Source of the DNA: Desulfuromonas sp.
GTDB lineage: Bacteria; Desulfobacterota; Desulfuromonadia; Desulfuromonadales; Trichloromonadaceae
Direction of reading: 5' to 3'
Length of the DNA stretch: 9,034 nucleotides
Assembly (NCBI GenBank): GCA_030145265.1
Contig: JAQYWA010000069.1
Location: forward strand, 1 to 9,034
Part shown: one piece after another, positions 6,891 to 9,034 of the stretch
Layout of the letters: the number at the start of each line of letters is the position of its first letter
Position numbering within the stretch: position 1 is the first letter of the stretch
Translations under genes and position numbers: made by a program
Notes under the pieces: model-generated
What the model was told of the DNA's origin: nothing
Databases searched by the model: none
The model's input: only the letters and a program-made list of their open reading frames with translations

Positions 6891-7986
6891 ATGTTTCGCG
6901 ATGAAAAAGAAACGATGAACCACCTCAAGGTCAAGCTCGACGAGCTGAGGAGGTATCTTTGACGTTGAGGCCAAGAAAGAGCGGGTTTTCGAACTCGAGG
7001 CCGAAATAGCCAATCCGGATTTCTGGAACCAGGGCAACAAGGCTCAGGAAGTCCTCAAGGAGCGCACCTCGCTGCAGAAAATCGTCGAGAACTGGGAAAC
7101 CTGCTATCAGGAACTCGAAGATTTCCTGGTCATGGTCGAAATTGGCGAAGAGGGCGGGGACGAGGATATCCTTAAGGAAATTAAAGAGATTCTACCGGTG
7201 CTCGAAAAGCGGGTCGGCCAGATGGAGTTTGCCCGGATGCTGTCCGGGCCGCACGATGCGAACAACGCGATTTTCAGTATCAATGCCGGCGCCGGCGGCA
7301 CCGAAGCCCAGGACTGGGCTGATATGCTGCTGCGGATGTACCTGCGTTACTGCGAACGCAAGGGCTATCGGACCGAAATTACCGATTATCAGGCGGGTGA
7401 TGAGGCCGGCGTCAAGGGGGTGACCTTCACCGTCGAAGGCGAGTACGCCTACGGTTTCTTGCGGGCTGAGAACGGCATCCATCGCCTGGTGCGTATTTCT
7501 CCCTTCGACTCCAATGCCCGTCGCCACACCTCGTTCTGCTCGGTTTTCGTTTTTCCCGAACTGTCGGACGATGTCGAAGTCGATATCAACGAAAAGGATC
7601 TCAGGGTCGACACGTACCGTTCCAGCGGCGCCGGCGGCCAGCACGTCAATAAGACCGAATCAGCGATCCGGATTACGCATATGCCGACCGGCGTCGTGGT
7701 GGCCTGCCAGAACGAGCGGTCCCAGCACAAGAACCGCGCCACAGCTATGAAGCAACTTAAAGCCCGACTATATGAACTGGAAGTGCGCAAGAAAGAAGAG
7801 GAATCCGCGGCTATTTCCGGGGAAAAGAAAGAGATCGGCTGGGGCAGCCAGATTCGCTCCTACGTGTTGCATCCGTACCGGATGGTTAAGGATCACCGAA
7901 CCGGTTACGAGGTCGGCAACACCGACGCGGTTTTAGATGGTGACCTGGAAAGTTTTGTCGAAGCCTACTTGTTGAGCAAGGCGTAA
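6891..7986 (+). CDS. prfB: Peptide chain release factor 2, made by +1 programmed frameshift
   Basis: The gene has two parts. The first is 23 codons from ATG 6891 to CTT 6957-6959, ended by TGA at 6960-6962. The second resumes in the +1 frame with GAC at 6961 and runs to TAA at 7984-7986. The joined protein is 364 aa, close to E. coli RF2 (365). Domains: an N-terminal helical region, the PCRF domain (to about residue 200), the codon-recognition tripeptide S203-P204-F205, and the peptidyl-hydrolysis motif G248-G249-Q250 within SSGAGGQ. SPF marks RF2 (UGA/UAA reading), against PxT in RF1. The residue at the position of E. coli K-12 RF2 T246 is Ser (S244), a common form in other bacteria. RF2 acts in the ribosomal A site and its shortage promotes the frameshift, so synthesis is autoregulated. 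The TGA is not a mutation: the signature around it is the known recoding site. Confidence 0.96.
6948..6963 (+). promoter_or_regulatory. prfB: Programmed +1 frameshift site of prfB
   Basis: AGGAGGTATCTTTGAC contains every known element: an internal Shine-Dalgarno (AGGAGG, read as two Arg codons), the 3-base spacer TAT, the slippery CTT codon, and TGA followed by C, a poor termination context. The ribosome slips from CTT to TTT and continues with GAC. E. coli uses AGGGGGTATCTTTGAC; here the Shine-Dalgarno part is the fuller AGGAGG. Low RF2 favours the shift over termination. Confidence 0.97.
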
Positions 7987-8011
7987 GACTCAAGTGGCTT
8001 GATTGCTTACG
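7982..8011. other. Hairpin over the prfB stop codon
   Basis: CGTAAG (7982-7987) pairs with CTTACG (8006-8011). An inner stem TCAAG (7990-7994) pairs with CTTGA (7998-8002) around a TGG loop, with one mismatch and one bulged base between the stems. It includes the TAA stop. No T-run follows, so a classical intrinsic terminator is not supported. It could protect the mRNA 3' end or weakly reduce read-through into lysS. Confidence 0.5.
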
Positions 8012-8035
8012 ACGTGGTTTCCGGCGGGATAGGTC

Positions 8036-8062
8036 TTGACTTGCTCCGGTCCGGGGTATAAG
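8036..8062 (+). promoter_or_regulatory. Candidate sigma70-type promoter for lysS
   Basis: TTGACT (8036-8041) is five of six to the -35 consensus. TATAAG (8057-8062) is five of six to the -10 box, but the spacer is only 15 bases, shorter than ideal. It lies in the 116-base gap 40 bases before the lysS ATG. A Shine-Dalgarno AAAGG at 8088-8092 sits ten bases before that ATG. Confidence 0.5.
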
Positions 8063-8102
8063 GTAGCACGCCTGAAATTACGGGATGAAAGGTACTAATA
8101 TC

Positions 8103-9034
8103 ATGGAAGAACTTAACGATATCCTGGTCCAGCGGCGGGCCAAGATGGAGGAACTTCGAGGCGAGGGGGTGAATCCTTACGCCAACGATTTTCCGGTGGA
8201 ACATACCTCGGCAGATGTCGCTGTCGCACATGAAAATGACGACAGCGCGGCCCTTGAAGGCTGTACTGCAAAATACGTGATCGCCGGTCGGATCATGGCC
8301 CGCCGGGATTTCGGCAAGGCTGCTTTCATTCAGATCCAGGATCGCAAGGGCCGGCTGCAGGTCTATGTCGGTCGCGACAACGTCGGCGAAGCGGCCTTTG
8401 CGTGTTTTCGCAAACTCGACATTGGTGATATCGTCGGCCTTTCCGGTACCCCGTTTCGTACCAAGACCGGCGAGCTTTCGCTGCGAGCCGACTCGATCCG
8501 CCTGCTGACCAAGTCGATGCAGGTTCTGCCGGAAAAATGGCACGGTCTGACAGACGTCGAAACGCGCTACCGCCAGCGCTATCTCGATATGATCGTCAAT
8601 CCCGGCGTTTGTGATGTGTTTCTCAAGCGTAGCCGGATCATCAGTTTGATCCGTAATTATATGGTCGAGAACGACTTTCTCGAAGTCGAAACGCCGATGA
8701 TGCAGCCAATCGCCGGCGGCGCCACGGCCAAACCGTTCATGACCCACCACAACACCTTGAAGATGGACCTGTTCCTGCGGATCGCGCCGGAACTCTATCT
8801 CAAGCGCCTGGTGGTTGGCGGTTTTGATCGGGTTTTCGAAATCAATCGCAATTTTCGCAACGAGGGGATTTCGATTCAGCACAACCCTGAGTTCACCATG
8901 ATGGAGTTCTACCAGGCCTACGCGACCTATCACGATCTGATGGACTTCACCGAAGAGCTGATCTGTCATGTTGCCAAAGAAGTGGTCGGCAGCCTGGTCA
9001 TTCCGTATGGTGGCAAGGAGGTCGATCTGACCGC
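8103..9034 (+). CDS. lysS: Lysyl-tRNA synthetase, class II, 3' truncated by window edge
   Basis: From ATG 8103 the frame stays open to the window end, giving 310 complete codons of an expected ~490-505. The order is an N-terminal helix, an OB-fold anticodon-binding domain (about 57-140) that reads the lysine anticodon, then the start of the class II catalytic core. Motif 1 is present (about 178-203, with P198 in EVETPMM). Motif 2 spans about 246-270, with R252 and E254 in NFRNEG and the [11 protein letters not shown] segment. Motif 3 and the C-terminus lie outside. The enzyme charges tRNA-Lys with lysine using ATP in the cytosol and is essential. The residues [15 protein letters not shown] closely follow bacterial LysS rather than the LysU/PoxA-type short paralogs, which lack the OB domain. 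It follows prfB as in E. coli, here with its own likely promoter. Confidence 0.96.
   Translation, partial: MEELNDILVQRRAKMEELRGEGVNPYANDFPVEHTSADVAVAHENDDSAALEGCTAKYVIAGRIMARRDFGKAAFIQIQDRKGRLQVYVGRDNVGEAAFACFRKLDIGDIVGLSGTPFRTKTGELSLRADSIRLLTKSMQVLPEKWHGLTDVETRYRQRYLDMIVNPGVCDVFLKRSRIISLIRNYMVENDFLEVETPMMQPIAGGATAKPFMTHHNTLKMDLFLRIAPELYLKRLVVGGFDRVFEINRNFRNEGISIQHNPEFTMMEFYQAYATYHDLMDFTEELICHVAKEVVGSLVIPYGGKEVDLT

Noticed and set aside
6960..6962. In-frame TGA as evidence that prfB is a pseudogene
   Set aside because: The flanking sequence is the canonical RF2 recoding signal, and the +1 frame continues as a full-length intact protein.
1..9034. Search for mobile elements, CRISPR repeats, tRNA genes, att sites or a defence cassette
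   Set aside because: Every long stretch is occupied by recognised housekeeping genes and the two largest gaps are 121 and 116 bases; no repeats or foreign genes were seen.

Overview
This is a 9.0 kb stretch of bacterial housekeeping DNA with all genes on the + strand and almost no non-coding space. Gene content and order point to a Gram-negative delta-proteobacterial lineage of the Desulfuromonadales/Geobacter type. The reasons are an apolipoprotein N-acyltransferase (so an outer-membrane lipoprotein pathway), the ybeZ-ybeY-ybeX-lnt backbone, and an inserted 7TM-HD phosphodiesterase and kinase-phosphatase fusion. The taxonomic assignment is inference from memory of gene order, not from a search.

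Layout. Region 1 (1-6769) is one tightly packed probable operon: phoH/ybeZ (5' end outside the window), a PgpH/YqfF-type 7TM-HD protein, ybeY, a DgkA-PAP2 fusion, corC/ybeX and lnt. Three junctions are 4-base ATGA overlaps, one is an unusually long 101-base overlap (7TM-HD gene into ybeY), and only one real gap exists (51 bases, holding a small hairpin). Region 2 (6770-7986) starts with a 121-base spacer carrying a good sigma70-type promoter followed by an 11-base C tract. It then holds prfB, encoding peptide release factor 2, with the classical +1 programmed frameshift at codon 24. Region 3 (7987-9034) is a 116-base spacer with a hairpin over the prfB stop and a candidate promoter, then lysS, which runs off the right edge. 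The prfB-lysS neighbourhood is also found in E. coli.

How the genes fit together. YbeY (rRNA maturation endoribonuclease), PhoH (P-loop ATPase partner of YbeY), release factor 2 and lysyl-tRNA synthetase serve RNA and translation. The 7TM-HD protein, the undecaprenol/lipid kinase-phosphatase fusion, CorC and Lnt serve second-messenger signalling and the cell envelope. Translational coupling through ATGA overlaps suggests the first six are made together.

I found no mobile element, CRISPR array, tRNA, rRNA, phage gene or defence system, and no convincing wholly new system. The points worth a second look are the kinase-phosphatase fusion with non-canonical motif residues, the overprinted tail of the 7TM-HD protein, the C tract at the prfB transcription start and the prfB recoding site.
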